A DNA stretch of 64,000 nucleotides from the NCBI RefSeq assembly GCF_001625305.1, contig NW_017804043.1, positions 1,888,126 through 1,952,125 of the forward strand. The letters run 5' to 3'. Shown here piece by piece: positions 1-10,998 of the stretch. This DNA comes from Branchiostoma belcheri. Lineage: Eukaryota; Chordata; Leptocardii; Amphioxiformes; Branchiostomatidae. Every line of letters begins with the position of its first letter. Position 1 is the first letter of the stretch. Position numbers and translations under genes: made by a program. The notes beneath the pieces were generated by a model, which saw only the letters and a list, made by a program, of their open reading frames with translations, was not told the DNA's origin and ran no database searches.

Positions 1-61
1 AATCACAGGATGCATACATCATGCTTATATTTGTGAAGTCTATGAACATTTGTACATGTAG

Positions 62-199
62 CAGGGCTGGAAATAGCCCATGTATATGCAGGTTAAGTAC
101 TGCAGGTAAAATTGGAGCTGGTGCAGGTAAATTTTCAATATTTCCTGCACAAGTGCAGCTATACAAAATGAGTACATGTACTAGTATTTTAAGCCCAGT
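62..199. mobile_element. small non-autonomous element with GGGCT.GAAATA-type ends
   Basis: The left end reads CAGGGCTGGAAATA and the right end is the reverse of a related sequence (TATTTTAAGCCCAGTG). Between them are several short TGCAGGT and CCTGCA blocks. The same end sequence and interior style recur at 41674-41971, 57990-58262 and 62959-63105. The target duplication is not clear. Confidence 0.45.
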
Positions 200-1068
200 G
201 TAAAATACCCTTAAGGCAAGGAAAGGCCTCATTTTCTTTCATTCAAGCAACAAATCTCCAGTTCGTGATAATACCTGACTGCTATAGTGCCAGGGTATGT
301 TTAAATACATCAACAATTTGCCACACATGCACTTAGATGTCCCTACAAGTTTTTCAAATACATATTTGATAAGCCCTACATTCCAGCAATATCACACCAC
401 TTTGGTTGAACAATAACCCTCACTGCCAAGGTCAAGCTAACCACAAAGTTCACCTCCGGGTACCACATTGTCACCCGTGTCATTTCAAGCACGAGTTGCT
501 AGGATACCAGCACTCAAACACACTGGTATCCTTGTTGGCCTTTCCGCCACAGACTTGAATTTATAGGTGCGTGTTATACTTGAAATTTAGACTAAAATAG
601 CAACAGGAGTATTGGAGTGGGCTGTTAAAAGCACACACGCCAAGTGTCGTTAAGGGCTCTCAAGAATGGAGCAAAGTCCGTGTTGGATCAATGGGGATTT
701 AACTATGGGGAAAAGATCAATTGTGGTGTGTTTGGTGCACTGAACAACGCTAAACAACTGGAGTTTTAATTTGTAGATTTTCAGTAACATTTAGCAGACT
801 TCAAGGGATGACTTTCTTGATACTGTCTTCTATACTACAATTTAGTACAAAACTCTTGGCAGAATCTTCAAGCGTTTCAAGATCAGGTTGATAGATTGCC
901 TTTGGAAAATATTATTCTTATGACACAATCTAAAACACTTTCACCTGGTCAACATTTCAGCTAACTTGTCAGATGCCTTTATTAAGGTATAATCAATTCT
1001 ATTTCACACAAGGCTTGGCTGAGTATGCTATGTATAACTATAACCTAACTAACTTAAACCATGCTTAC
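200..1068. other. ARL5 intron sequence, no gene seen
   Basis: AT-rich sequence downstream (minus strand) of ARL5 exon 4. I looked for the next ARL5 exon, which should carry an NKQD motif, and did not find it. No strong repeat was recognised. Confidence 0.5.
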
Positions 1069-4000
1069 CTCGTGGGCTAACATCTTGTGCAGTTCTTCTT
1101 TTGAGATGGGTAATCTTTCTCTGTCTGTGCTGTCGATGACTAGAATCAAAAACTGCATGGGACAGAAAAGAAAATATATATTATTAGATACATAAATAAT
1201 CTATAAAAGTCTATTCTAGATGGTAAGTAAATTTTCCTACCCTCCCCATCAATATTATAATATCTCTACCTGTTTCTTCTTACTAATATTACGTTGATTA
1301 CTTCATGCATACTAGTACTAGTACATATGTATCCTAGCTTTCCCCCTTTCAACTCTTGAAACAGAACTTCAACCATCCTTATGGGTGTCACAAGAGATTT
1401 GAATTAAGTTCAAACGCTTCAGAATTAAAAAAGGTGATTAGACTTTGTATCATCTCCACATACTTGCAGGCAACAATCACGGCACTAAACATTTACATAA
1501 AACATAACCTTCGAACCTTCTATCTGCATCAAAGTGAACCTTAACCACAAGTCTTGCATAATTTCTATTTTTGAACAGACGGTAGTACAGAATACACAGT
1601 TGTGGGGTCGTGTGGCATAATGGCAGAGCTCAGAACCAAGAGGTCCCAGGTTCAGATCCTGCCAAGTCACCAACCTTGTGCCCTTGAGAAAGGCACTAGC
1701 CTCCGTAGCAGACTTATAGAACTGGGGGTTTGGTGGTCTTCAGCTGCTTTCTGGTTAGCCCAGTTCTACACACGGCTGTAATTCAACCAGGCCATCTATG
1801 TTGTCTATATGCAATAAGAAAATAGCAAACAAAAACTCCCAAAAACCTGAAGACCCCCAAAACCCCCAGTTTTTGGCGTGCTATGGAGGCTAACTTTACA
1901 CGACTTTCCTCACTTTGCACAGGTGTTAATGACTATGCCAGAATGATCATTATCATGAATCATGATCGTGGGCATTAAAAGAAAACAGACAAAAACAAAA
2001 ACAGACCAGACCACTGCCCTACCTGTGCATTAGTATAATATGTGTTCCATGATGCTCTGAGTGATTCCTGGCCCCCGATGTCCCACATGACGAAGTGGAT
2101 GTTTTTCCAGATGATTTCCTCCACATTACTGCCGATGGTTGGAGACGTGTGGACCACTTCATTCATTAGACTTGGGGATAGAAACAAGGAGACATGATGT
2201 TTTCTCTTTTGCTATACGAGCTAGACATCAGAAATGCTTGTACAGCTCTAAATTAATTTTACCTGCATATACAGGTGGTATTTTGAATCAGCCTATATAT
2301 AGCTAGCTATGTAACCTATTAGTACGTAAATAAATATTGTATGATCAGCAACTACTAGTATGTAATCTCTCTCCCAATTATGTAACACAGTACTCAGTAG
2401 TCCAAGTTTAGCTATTTTTAGTTTAAATATCAAATATGTAAACAAGTAATCAAAACTGTACAGTAGGCTATAAGGCATGTATGGTATTTACATGTTTTGA
2501 AAATGGTTGTATTTTTCTAATTCAATAACTATAGAGGTGAAAAACTGTAGATTTAACAAGTGAAAAACTGAGAAAAGGCAGAAAACTGAACATCAAACAT
2601 GAACAATACTTACAATTGATACAATATCGTTGTCTTGCCTGCATTGTCTAGACCTGTTATTATTACTTTGTGTTCTGCAAAAAAGATAAAGAACAGATAT
2701 TCATATTTTCATATCTGCAACACATCCAACTTAAACCATTGTGACAAAGCCACAAATACAATAGATTGTCTAGCTTCAGATACATTGCTACTAGTTTTGA
2801 CAGATGATCGTTAATCAAGTACTATAAACATGTACATGTATTTCAAAAGGTCAGAAACACACTGGAGAGAAACTGCACGCAAGTATAACAGGCTATAAAT
2901 TTTGAGGGGGTAACACCCTTGTATTATCCTGGGTGCCACCCTCAGTAGTATTCGCCCATGGTCTGGTCTTGGTCTTGGGGGTTAAGGTAGCCAACATCAA
3001 CTTGCTGATGATTCTGCAACACTGAAATTGAATGGTACCTAGCGACATTAGGGAGCGGGCGAATACTACGGAGGATGGCACCCAGGCTACCCTTGTAATA
3101 GTTGTATGTCACTTATATCAACGAAAACACCTTTATAATCCAGTATTATAACACCCTAGTATAAATCTCTCTTTAATATAAAAAAAATACTGTATCAGTA
3201 TCATGTGAAGATTGCCAAGGACACATATGTTACAACCCTTCCTCACAGATTAGCCTGTAAGAGTGTAACACAGTGACTGTCTGACACCCTGGTCTGACAC
3301 TGAGCCAATATTCTTACACATCAGTTGACTTGTACAGAGTCTGAGATGATTGCCTTCCCTTTGGGAGATCATTACTGGGTAGATGCTACCAGGATGACAC
3401 TTAAGGAATATCTGATGTTTAAGTGCACATTAAACAATGTATATGCAAGACACACGCTTTTCAATGTTGTGGTTTTCTAATGTAACTTAGGAACATAAAG
3501 AGTGATAGAAATCAAGGCAAAGATTCCAAAATATTTCAGTTACACAGCAGGGGATATTTGTAACTTGTTGCCAAGCACACATCAACACTTAAAACTTACC
3601 AAGTAATCCTAACAACTTACATGTACAATTACTACAAAGAAAGAAATCTGGAGCCCTAAGTAAAATAATTGGTCTTCTTGAATACTTTTTACTTGTCAGT
3701 GTTCGAAATACCCGTCTGCAGTCTGCAATTTGCAGATAGATTTTCAAGATTGCAGAAGAAAAAATCTTACAATCTGCAATTTTGCAGAAGGAAAAAATAG
3801 GCTTCGGATTCAATAGTTTTCAATTAGCAAAGCAGTGGCGCTGTGAATAGATCGAAAACCTGCGCCGCACGAACCTGCCGGCGTTTTCCAGCAGACTGTA
3901 ATGGTCCCATATAAGGGAATTTGGGGTCAAAGTTGAACGATTTCGACAAGGCGACGAAAGGCGACGATAACCAAATATGGGCACTCGCCATTTTCCGATG

Positions 4001-6159
4001 TTAGATTTCGTCTCCCGGGAGGACCCGACAACTGCCTCGGCAATTTTCGGCAGTTTTCGCTGAGCATTTCCCAGCAGGCAACACGGCAAAGGAAACATGG
4101 CTCCTCCGAAAAACCACACTCGCCTCGGCGTTAATTTGCCGAAATTTCGATGTTTTTCCTTGGTATTTTGCACGATTCAAGCAAAGAAAACAAGTTGATC
4201 CCATGAACAAAAGAGAAATACAGCACTGGGAACCTAATGGTCCGTTTTGTTGGGCGGTAATTTCTCATTTCGAGTGAAAATTTACGTGCATCACAGTTGT
4301 GACCATATGGTGTAAAATCAGTGATTTTCGGCTCGATCCGAACCAAGCACGGCCCGTAGACTTGTCCTTTATGATTTCTAGATGACTATCGGTACCAAAA
4401 TACGGGAAAATATTGTTGCAAAATGAGAGAGACGGAGACTAAGGTAAACTTCTTTTATTTGAAGGCTGGATTTTCATTTTCCTGGCAGGCTTCTTTGTAT
4501 GTAGTGATCATCAGTTATTCAGTAACAACAAATATGGATTTTTGTTCCGGTCAAAAAAACCGGTCCACCGACGTTTCGGTTTTTGTGGACCGGACCGATA
4601 AAATTTTACGGTCCGAACATATTTAAAAGAGTGATATTTTGAAGAATTTCAGTAATGCTACAGATTTACAAAGCTATACCATTATATATATATGATGTAA
4701 AAATAGGCATTATTGGTTTCAGAAGGTTGTGATATGGGGGCTTGTGTATTTGCAGAAAGTATTTCCAAATTGCAGGACGAAATTTTGACTCTTCTGCAAT
4801 ATTGCAGAGCACTGATAAAAAGTATTTCGACCACTGCTTGTAATTACCAACAGACAACATGGCCTTAGGGAGGTCAGCATAGACTACTACTACTAGTACT
4901 TATGGGCCTTTAGTTCTTCTTAACATGTAATTTATTGTAACATTTGTGTGATTTCATCTTTCAATATTTGCAGCATAAGATCTTACTTTTAAAAATCTTT
5001 GAATGCCAAGGTCATTCCTAAACAGTAATTTACTAAAGAGTCTATGTTTCCATACAACTTGACTGTATCCGGTATTAACGTATCAACCAGTGTTGAAAAA
5101 TGTCTATCACACTTGCACTCTTTTGTTTATTAAAGCCTATAAATGAATGAAACTGCAAGGCAGCACATTCTTATGTTATTTGCTACTGTGTGAGTGAAAG
5201 GTAAGCTAAAAATTGACGTGCCGTTTTTTTTTCTTAACCGGTACTTGCGTCAGTTTACTTTAAACAGGTGATGCCATGACGTCAGAGCTCCCTATGACAC
5301 ACATGGCCGGTGAGTGGGAGGGGGGTTTCCGTTGAGCAGACCCTTTTCACGTTTTCTTTTATCTTTGTAAATCACGTTTTCTACATTTTTCAGTGAATAT
5401 AGTCGTCAATTTAAAGGTATTCTTTAAGATTTACAATATAGAATAGCTCCCAAACCCGGATTTGTTGTGGTTGATACGTGGCAAACATAGGAAATAGGTT
5501 AAACCAATACGTGAGTTGCAAGGTGTTAAAATAAACGTACAAAATACATTTTGTAGTTCAAGATATAAGCAAGCCAATAATTTATTTGAGTACATTGGGA
5601 ATAATTTGGTAATCATTCATAAAAAGAAAATCATTGTTATACCAATAAGAGGTGAGGATAGTTTTTGGCGAGAGGGTGTCAAAACTAAATTGTCAAACGA
5701 AACAAGACCAAATATGGAACCGAAAACACGCCAGATGTGATGATATTGTTTATATAACAGACCTTCTCTGGTCTATTGTCGGAAAACAATATACTAGTAC
5801 TTTGTTATGATAATAAGCTGAGGGGGACATTCACTGGGTAATTTCTGCAGTGAAGGTGTCAAAACCGGCATTTAAAATTTTAACAGATAAAAGAATTTTT
5901 AAAGAATGGAAGAAAAAAATGATTGACACATACTAGTAACCTTAGCATTTTACAAAAGAATAGGGAATGTTGAACAAAACATCAAGCAAAAAAACGTGAC
6001 ACTACACCAAAACAGTACGTAATATTTAAACTAAGTTAGATTTAGAGATGAACTTCAAACACATCAAAATCTAGGTCAACATACGTCTCACACACACACA
6101 CATAATTCCTTACCTTCGTTATTGAAAAGACTCCATAATTTTGAAAAGAGAAACCCCAT
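1069..6159 (-). CDS. arl5: ADP-ribosylation factor-like 5 (ARL5) GTPase, first four coding exons; C-terminus beyond left edge
   Basis: Four minus-strand exons join in frame: 6114-6159, 2614-2674, 2023-2170 and 1069-1152, giving 113 residues, all with GT-AG borders. The start ATG (6159) gives [12 protein letters not shown], close to the ARL5 N-terminus, with Gly2 available for myristoylation. Visible G-box motifs are GLDNAGKT (P-loop), [11 protein letters not shown] (switch I threonine) and WDIGGQES (switch II). The stretch SWNTYYTN and the DSTDRERL motif also match ARL5 rather than ARF or other ARLs. ARL5 proteins act at the trans-Golgi in GARP-dependent endosome-to-Golgi transport (family knowledge). 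The NKxD guanine-specificity motif and roughly 65 C-terminal residues are not found in 1-1068 and probably lie left of the window. Intron 1 is 3.4 kb and filled with transposons. The vertebrate paralogues ARL5A/B/C cannot be distinguished here. Confidence 0.93.
1605..1931 (+). mobile_element. tRNA-derived SINE, split by a MITE
   Basis: The head has tRNA-like pol III boxes: an A-box-like GTGGCATAATGGC and a B-box-like AGGTTCAGATCC. It is followed by the conserved tail GTGCCCTTGAGAAAGGCAC. The tail resumes at 1893 with ACTTTACACGACTTTCCTCA after a 196-bp insertion. Head and tail match the copies at 18684 and 19258 in this window. The 'tgcccttgggaaaggcac' tail resembles the conserved SINE core domain known from several deuterostomes (recollection; not searched). 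Confidence 0.75.
1697..1892. mobile_element. MITE nested inside the SINE
   Basis: The ends are imperfect inverted repeats: TAGCCTCCGTAGCAGAC at the left, and the reverse complement of TAGCCTCCATAGCACGCC at the right. The similarity extends inward through ACTGGGGGTTTGGTGGTCTTC, so the arms are about 55 bp. The insertion splits the SINE tail exactly at ...GGCAC/ACTTTAC, consistent with a 2-3 bp target duplication (AC or ACT). Confidence 0.75.
2924..3089. mobile_element. MITE with TAGCCTGGGTGCCA-type inverted repeats and 8-bp target duplication
   Basis: The 166-bp element has about 30-bp terminal inverted repeats (CCTGGGTGCCACCCTC at the left, and the reverse complement of CCTGGGTGCCATCCTC at the right, extending to GTATTCGCCC). 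It is flanked on both sides by the perfect 8-bp direct repeat CCCTTGTA (2916-2923 and 3090-3097). The 58522-58619 element has nearly the same termini. It lies in ARL5 intron 1. Confidence 0.85.
3697..4836. mobile_element. hAT-like non-autonomous DNA transposon, about 1.14 kb
   Basis: The ends are inverted: CAGTGTTCGAAATAC at the left and the reverse complement of CAGTGGTCGAAATAC at the right. Both ends are followed inward by TGCAATTTGCAG-like blocks. CAGTG ends are typical of hAT transposons. CTTGT flanks both sides (3692-3696 and 4837-4841), so the duplication appears to be 5 bp rather than the usual 8. The ORFs inside show no transposase features. An internal palindromic stretch rich in CCGGTCC lies near 4548-4615. 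Confidence 0.6.
4837..6113. other. ARL5 intron 1, unique-looking sequence
   Basis: AT-rich sequence between the hAT-like element and ARL5 exon 1. It holds short ORFs without recognisable domains and no clear repeats. Confidence 0.4.
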
Positions 6160-6715
6160 CGCCTGATAGGTGTGTCGGCTGACGGGGGAAATGTCCAGGT
6201 AAACAAGCCACAAGGGAAAGGGGGAAAGTCCCCAGGGGAAAAAGCAACTGTCACCGTTGAAAAATTCTCAACACAACGGTCCAGCTGGGCCTTCGTACTA
6301 CTTTACTCCTCGCTTCACACCGAATTTTGAGATTCTGACGACTTCCACTTGTAGATCGGACTGGCTACGTAGCTTCCGGAGTTATTTCCGACGGGTTTTC
6401 CCGGTGAAAGTTCGTAGAAACGCCCAAAGGTACAGAAATGAGTAACCGGAACAAAAAAAAGTGACACACTCGGCTATTGCCACATTAAATTTACCAGCGC
6501 ATGCGCTCTGTGCGTTCGGTGTGGGTCTCGCTGATTCTCGCGAGGTTGGAGTATACCAAGTCTGCAAAGGGGAACACGTTTACTTTTTAAAGAATGGAAG
6601 TCCTATTTTTTTAGATTACAGATTTATGAGACTATTAAAATAAATACATCTCCAATGAACCTTCCATGGAAAAATCGTTAAAAACAAGTGAAAACAGAAA
6701 GGTTCAACGCAATGT

Positions 6716-6829
6716 CCAATTGGCCAGGCAAACTGTTCTCTCCAGCAGAACAACTGCCCTGGCATGTTACCTCTCTATTTGGCGGATTTCTACTCTTTCC
6801 AGCCGCCTCCCGAAGCCTGGTAGAGGCTA
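6716..6829. mobile_element. truncated MITE, same family as 60092-60213
   Basis: The interior CTCTCTATTTGG and the right end AAGCCTGGTAGAGGCTA match the complete element at 60092-60213. The left terminal repeat is missing here. Confidence 0.6.
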
Positions 6830-7486
6830 TAGAACGGACACTAAAAATGCAAAGAGACGTAGACAGACAAAACAATGAATCCATAAAAGAAAATACTCAA
6901 AGAACTTTATTGATCTACTAAAATCACAAATTATACAAATAATTCAACCTACGACTACTCTTTCTAAATAGGTCTGTCAAGCAAAAATCAAATGAATATT
7001 AGAATACTAGTACACGTATCATACAAACATGATAGTTCCGGTAATTCACGGTAGTAATAAATGGAGGTTGTGGTCTAAACTATAAGCTTATCAGCAGTTA
7101 AGTCAGACTGGGAACAAATCTTGGTGGTTGCCAAACCTAAAGAAGATCAGAGGAATAGCTGTATAACTTGTTTGACTTATAATGATGTTATGATTCGAGG
7201 TGATATTTCTCTGACATCCATTTTGCTATCATATCGTGATGACTTGTTTGACACACTACTGAGTCATATGAACAGTGAGGATAATGACCCATGATATTGT
7301 CAGATTGCTATCCTAGTGTCCGAAATAATAATTAAATAGAAATACGGTATTAAATGTAAAATGAACCATTGGTCACGAGAATCCTACTGTGCATCCTCAC
7401 AGTTGCAGAATGTAAGATTCAATTACACTTATTTCAGTACAGTTGATAATGACATTTCGGCCATTTCAACTGTTTTCTAAAGTTTA
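6830..7486. other. region between ARL5 and the 240-residue gene
   Basis: AT-rich sequence; part of it may be the 3' untranslated region of the minus-strand gene that ends at 7487. No other gene or recognised repeat was seen. Confidence 0.4.
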
Positions 7487-8209
7487 TCATGCAACAAATT
7501 TTAACCGTCGATCGTCATGATGGCAAAAGTAAAAGTTCGTAATCTTTGAATCCTCTTCATATCCGGCAATCCAATAGTCTTTGCCATTTTCTGTGAATTT
7601 GCCTTCCCATTCAATAACTCCGCTAACTTCAGGTTGCGACCTCCCCATACTCTTTGATTCGTCGTATGCCCTCAGACAGTATTCTGCAAGACGTTCGTCT
7701 GGCCAGACTGCCGGATCGTAGACAGTTTTCACGACTGGCTCAAACTTGAAAAGAAGTCCAAGTCTTTTACACTTTATGGCTCTCAAATGTTTGGTACATT
7801 GGTCACACAGCTTCTTGTCAGTCGCGAGTCGATTGATGCAGTCACAGAATGTGCATTGGGACCTTTCAAATGTCTTCATATCATTTGGTACAGTTTGTTG
7901 TCCTTGAGCTTCCCTTTGCCCCCTTTGCCTGCTCTGCCTCCTTTGCCTCTTTTGGATCGTTTTTGGATTGTTGGTTGGTGGGTCAACGTCGAGGCGACAT
8001 GTCAGAAGGACCCTGTACACCCCGTCGGGAAGGTCGTCTGTCACAACTGCGGCGACGATCAACCCCTTGGACTGAGCTTCCAACAGGTAGCGGAGGTCGT
8101 GACAGCCAGTCACATCGTTCGTCTTCGTAATAAACGTGCGATTGTGCTCGAAAGCGCGAGGAAAGTGAAAATACTGTTTCATTTCGTCCATTTTCGTGTT
8201 GGCGGCCAT
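7487..8209 (-). CDS. uncharacterised Cys-rich 240-residue protein, single exon
   Basis: An uninterrupted 240-codon ORF with a reasonable start context (GTCATGG) and no splice sites needed. I do not recognise the family. Residues 1-75 are a globular-looking segment with few Cys. Residues 84-104 form a very basic Arg/Gln-rich stretch that could be a nuclear localisation signal or linker. Residues 119-138 hold a C-x2-C-x-C-x10-C-x2-C cluster, a possible small zinc-binding site, with another Cys at 147. The C-terminal half is rich in aromatics (YWIAGYEE, NFYFCHH). It is divergently paired with the CARD-pseudocaspase gene, the two ATGs being 349 bp apart. Length, codon-like composition and absence of stops support a real gene; function is unknown. 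Confidence 0.7.
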   Translation of the reverse strand: MAANTKMDEMKQYFHFPRAFEHNRTFITKTNDVTGCHDLRYLLEAQSKGLIVAAVVTDDLPDGVYRVLLTCRLDVDPPTNNPKTIQKRQRRQSRQRGQREAQGQQTVPNDMKTFERSQCTFCDCINRLATDKKLCDQCTKHLRAIKCKRLGLLFKFEPVVKTVYDPAVWPDERLAEYCLRAYDESKSMGRSQPEVSGVIEWEGKFTENGKDYWIAGYEEDSKITNFYFCHHDDRRLKFVA

Positions 8210-8558
8210 GACGAACAGAAGAACTCAGTTGGCGCTGTCAATACTTCCTCCTCGGGAAGATTCATTATGTAACTCATCCCTACCTACTGACTATTGTAAA
8301 AGTATTAATTGGTGTGTGCTAGATTGACCTTGGCCTCTTGTGTATATAATGAACAGTCCCTGCACACCTGTTTGACGTAATCGATCACCGGGCAACATCG
8401 TGTGAGTGGCACCAATGGCGTACAATGAACCAGTCATGTGACGTGAAAGTCAGCGCGTAACCTACCTGTTCTCTGTTTCCTAAACAAAAGGTGTTTGGCG
8501 GACATGTTTCTCTGGCGTAAGTAACTTTCTGCTGGGCGGAGAAAACTGTGGATACGAC
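8210..8558. promoter_or_regulatory. divergent intergenic region, probable bidirectional promoter
   Basis: 349 bp separate the minus-strand ATG at 8209 from the plus-strand ATG at 8559. It contains TATATAAT near 8342, TGACGTAA near 8374, a CCAATGG near 8412 and GTGACGTGA near 8438. A good donor-like sequence (GGCGTAAGT, 8514-8522) suggests that an untranslated exon may also begin here. The regulatory role is inferred from head-to-head layout. Confidence 0.5.
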
Positions 8559-10905
8559 ATGATGGAATCCGATTCCTGGGAGGACAAACTAACATGTACA
8601 TGGAAAGGCGAAGGGCAGTTGGACATCATGGGGTTTCCCGAGGATATGCCCATGTGTCTGAAGTGCTATTTAAGCTCAATTAAGGCAGGAAAATGGCCAC
8701 GGGCTTTGTACTTGATCCAGGAAGGAGAAGGGCACTGCTTCCTCAGTGGAACTGGGATCTCATTTCCAAGAGACTATGAGTCGTCCAGCAGTGACGAAGA
8801 CGGCCCAGGCAGAGGACCACTACCGGAAGACGAGGTCGAATTCTTTTCGGGACGTTTCCCCAAGAACAGACTAAAAAGACTTTTGTTTCTGCGCACAGTA
8901 AAGAAGTGTTTGTCAAAACGTAGGGAAACACACGGCCCGGGCCCCGTCGATGGCGAACAGCAGTTTCTACATTACTTAGAAGAAGAAGAGGAAAAAGAAA
9001 AAAGATCAGAGCTAGATACAGAATTGACTGAACCCGGAAGTACAAGTATGTTGACAAACGTTTTCCACCCTTTTGACAAATTTACATTCATTTTTACAAA
9101 TTGCTTTGAAATAAGGTGCCATAAAGTACTGGGCTAATGGAGCTGTTGTTTTCTCAGCTTATTCGGCATTTTTTTAAGCAACTCCACCTGTGGTTATATG
9201 CACTACCCAAAGCTTCAGTCCATTTTTTTTAATTTTCCCTTTGTCACTCCGTAAATACAAACTCCACGTATGTAAAGATTACCCTTTGACATCTTGTTGT
9301 AGGCCCCAAGGAAAGCCTGTCGTCGGAAAGTTCCATGAAAGGGAAAACAGTTGAGGTACCCCAACGCGAACTGGAAGAAACAACGGAGAAGACTGTCCGT
9401 GCAGGTATGTTCTTTTATATTATCTTAAAAAATGTATTTGAATATTGAAACGTTAAATGCATGTATAGACTACAGTACAATGGACTACATGTAGTTAAGA
9501 ACAGATTTTGTTCTTCCATCAAAAGAACAGATTTTGTTCTTACATCGGAGCCTATGAAAAGCTCAGACGTCATTATATATGGCATTGTCTATTAGTACAT
9601 TTAGTATTACTCCAATCGGAAATTTCAAGTTTGTAATTTTTGTGTTTTAATTACAGAGAAAACACACCACGAAAAGCTACGGAAGCACCACCGTCGGCTT
9701 AAGGGCACCATTCGTGCACACCACATCACCGGCTGTCTGAAAGAAAAGGGTGTTTTGACTGACGATGATGTGGATAAAATCTACGACAAGGCCGCCCAAG
9801 AAGAACGGACAGAACAGCTGCTGTTTATCCTTGCTAAACGTTCGTCATCTGCCATTGAAGCTTTCATACAGTCCCTGAAGGAGGTCCAAAGACAAGGAAC
9901 ATGCCCGTATGAAGACATCGTACAACTATTGGAGGGAGCTGATCCTAAACAAGGTACGTAAGGAAAACTTATTAACATAAAACTGGAGCAAAACTAGCGG
10001 ACGTAACACACTGTGGCTTCTTGGTACCCTGGGGAATGTAAGGCAGTGTTCGGCCACCAGTTGTACACACAATTTATTATGTAGGGCGCATAGGGTACAC
10101 ATTTGGGGCGACCGAGTGCTATCGGTGAAGTGTGAGGCATAACCTCGGCGGTTATATTTTACGTTTTACTTTTTTGTTCTAGATGCTGCTGTTGAAGAGC
10201 GTATCGACGACAAGAGTAGATTCGTCCCTAAACTAGAAAAAGGTCCAGGTAAGTACAGAAGGCGCGCGCGCACATACACACACACACACACATATATATA
10301 TTTATGTCCTACCTGGGCCGCGATTACGTTCGATACGGGTGTTCCGGCCCGTGTGATAACTAGCGGTACAGCCCGGGGGTTCTTTACGCGTACGGCCCGG
10401 GCCTTCCAAATGTTCCGTGGAACGATATTCGAACGCGTTTCGGCCTAACCGTGTGCACCGATTTCGAAATTCGAATACAAAACTCGGACGTTGGAATTGA
10501 TGTTGTCGCATTTTTTGGGTTTAGGGACAACAAATTTTCGCTCATTTCGCATTGAAAGGCGCGTTTTCTTGGGTGGGTATGACATAAATAAAATACAACA
10601 CGGTGTATTCCGCATCACCCTCGGTACCTCGGGCGATACGGAATACACCGTGTTGTATTCTATATATATCTAGAAACACACACACACATATATAGAAACA
10701 CACACGCACAAATACACACGGACACATACATGCACATACACCACCGTACACACATATACTAAGTACATATTCAGACACACACACACATACATACATATAC
10801 ACCACCGTGCACACACGTACATATTCACAAACACACACAAGCACACACACACATAGACACACACACATACATACACATGCACTCACTCACTCACTCACTC
10901 ACTCA

Positions 10906-10998
<93 letters not shown>

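Noticed and set aside
3820-4346. Overlapping minus-strand ORFs of 69-117 codons
   Set aside because: They lie inside the hAT-like non-autonomous element and show no transposase motif.
7787-8272. 161-codon plus-strand ORF
   Set aside because: Antisense to the 240-codon Cys-cluster gene, with no domain features. The minus-strand frame has better composition and start context.
8743-9057. 104-codon minus-strand ORF
   Set aside because: Antisense to exon 1 of the CARD-pseudocaspase gene.
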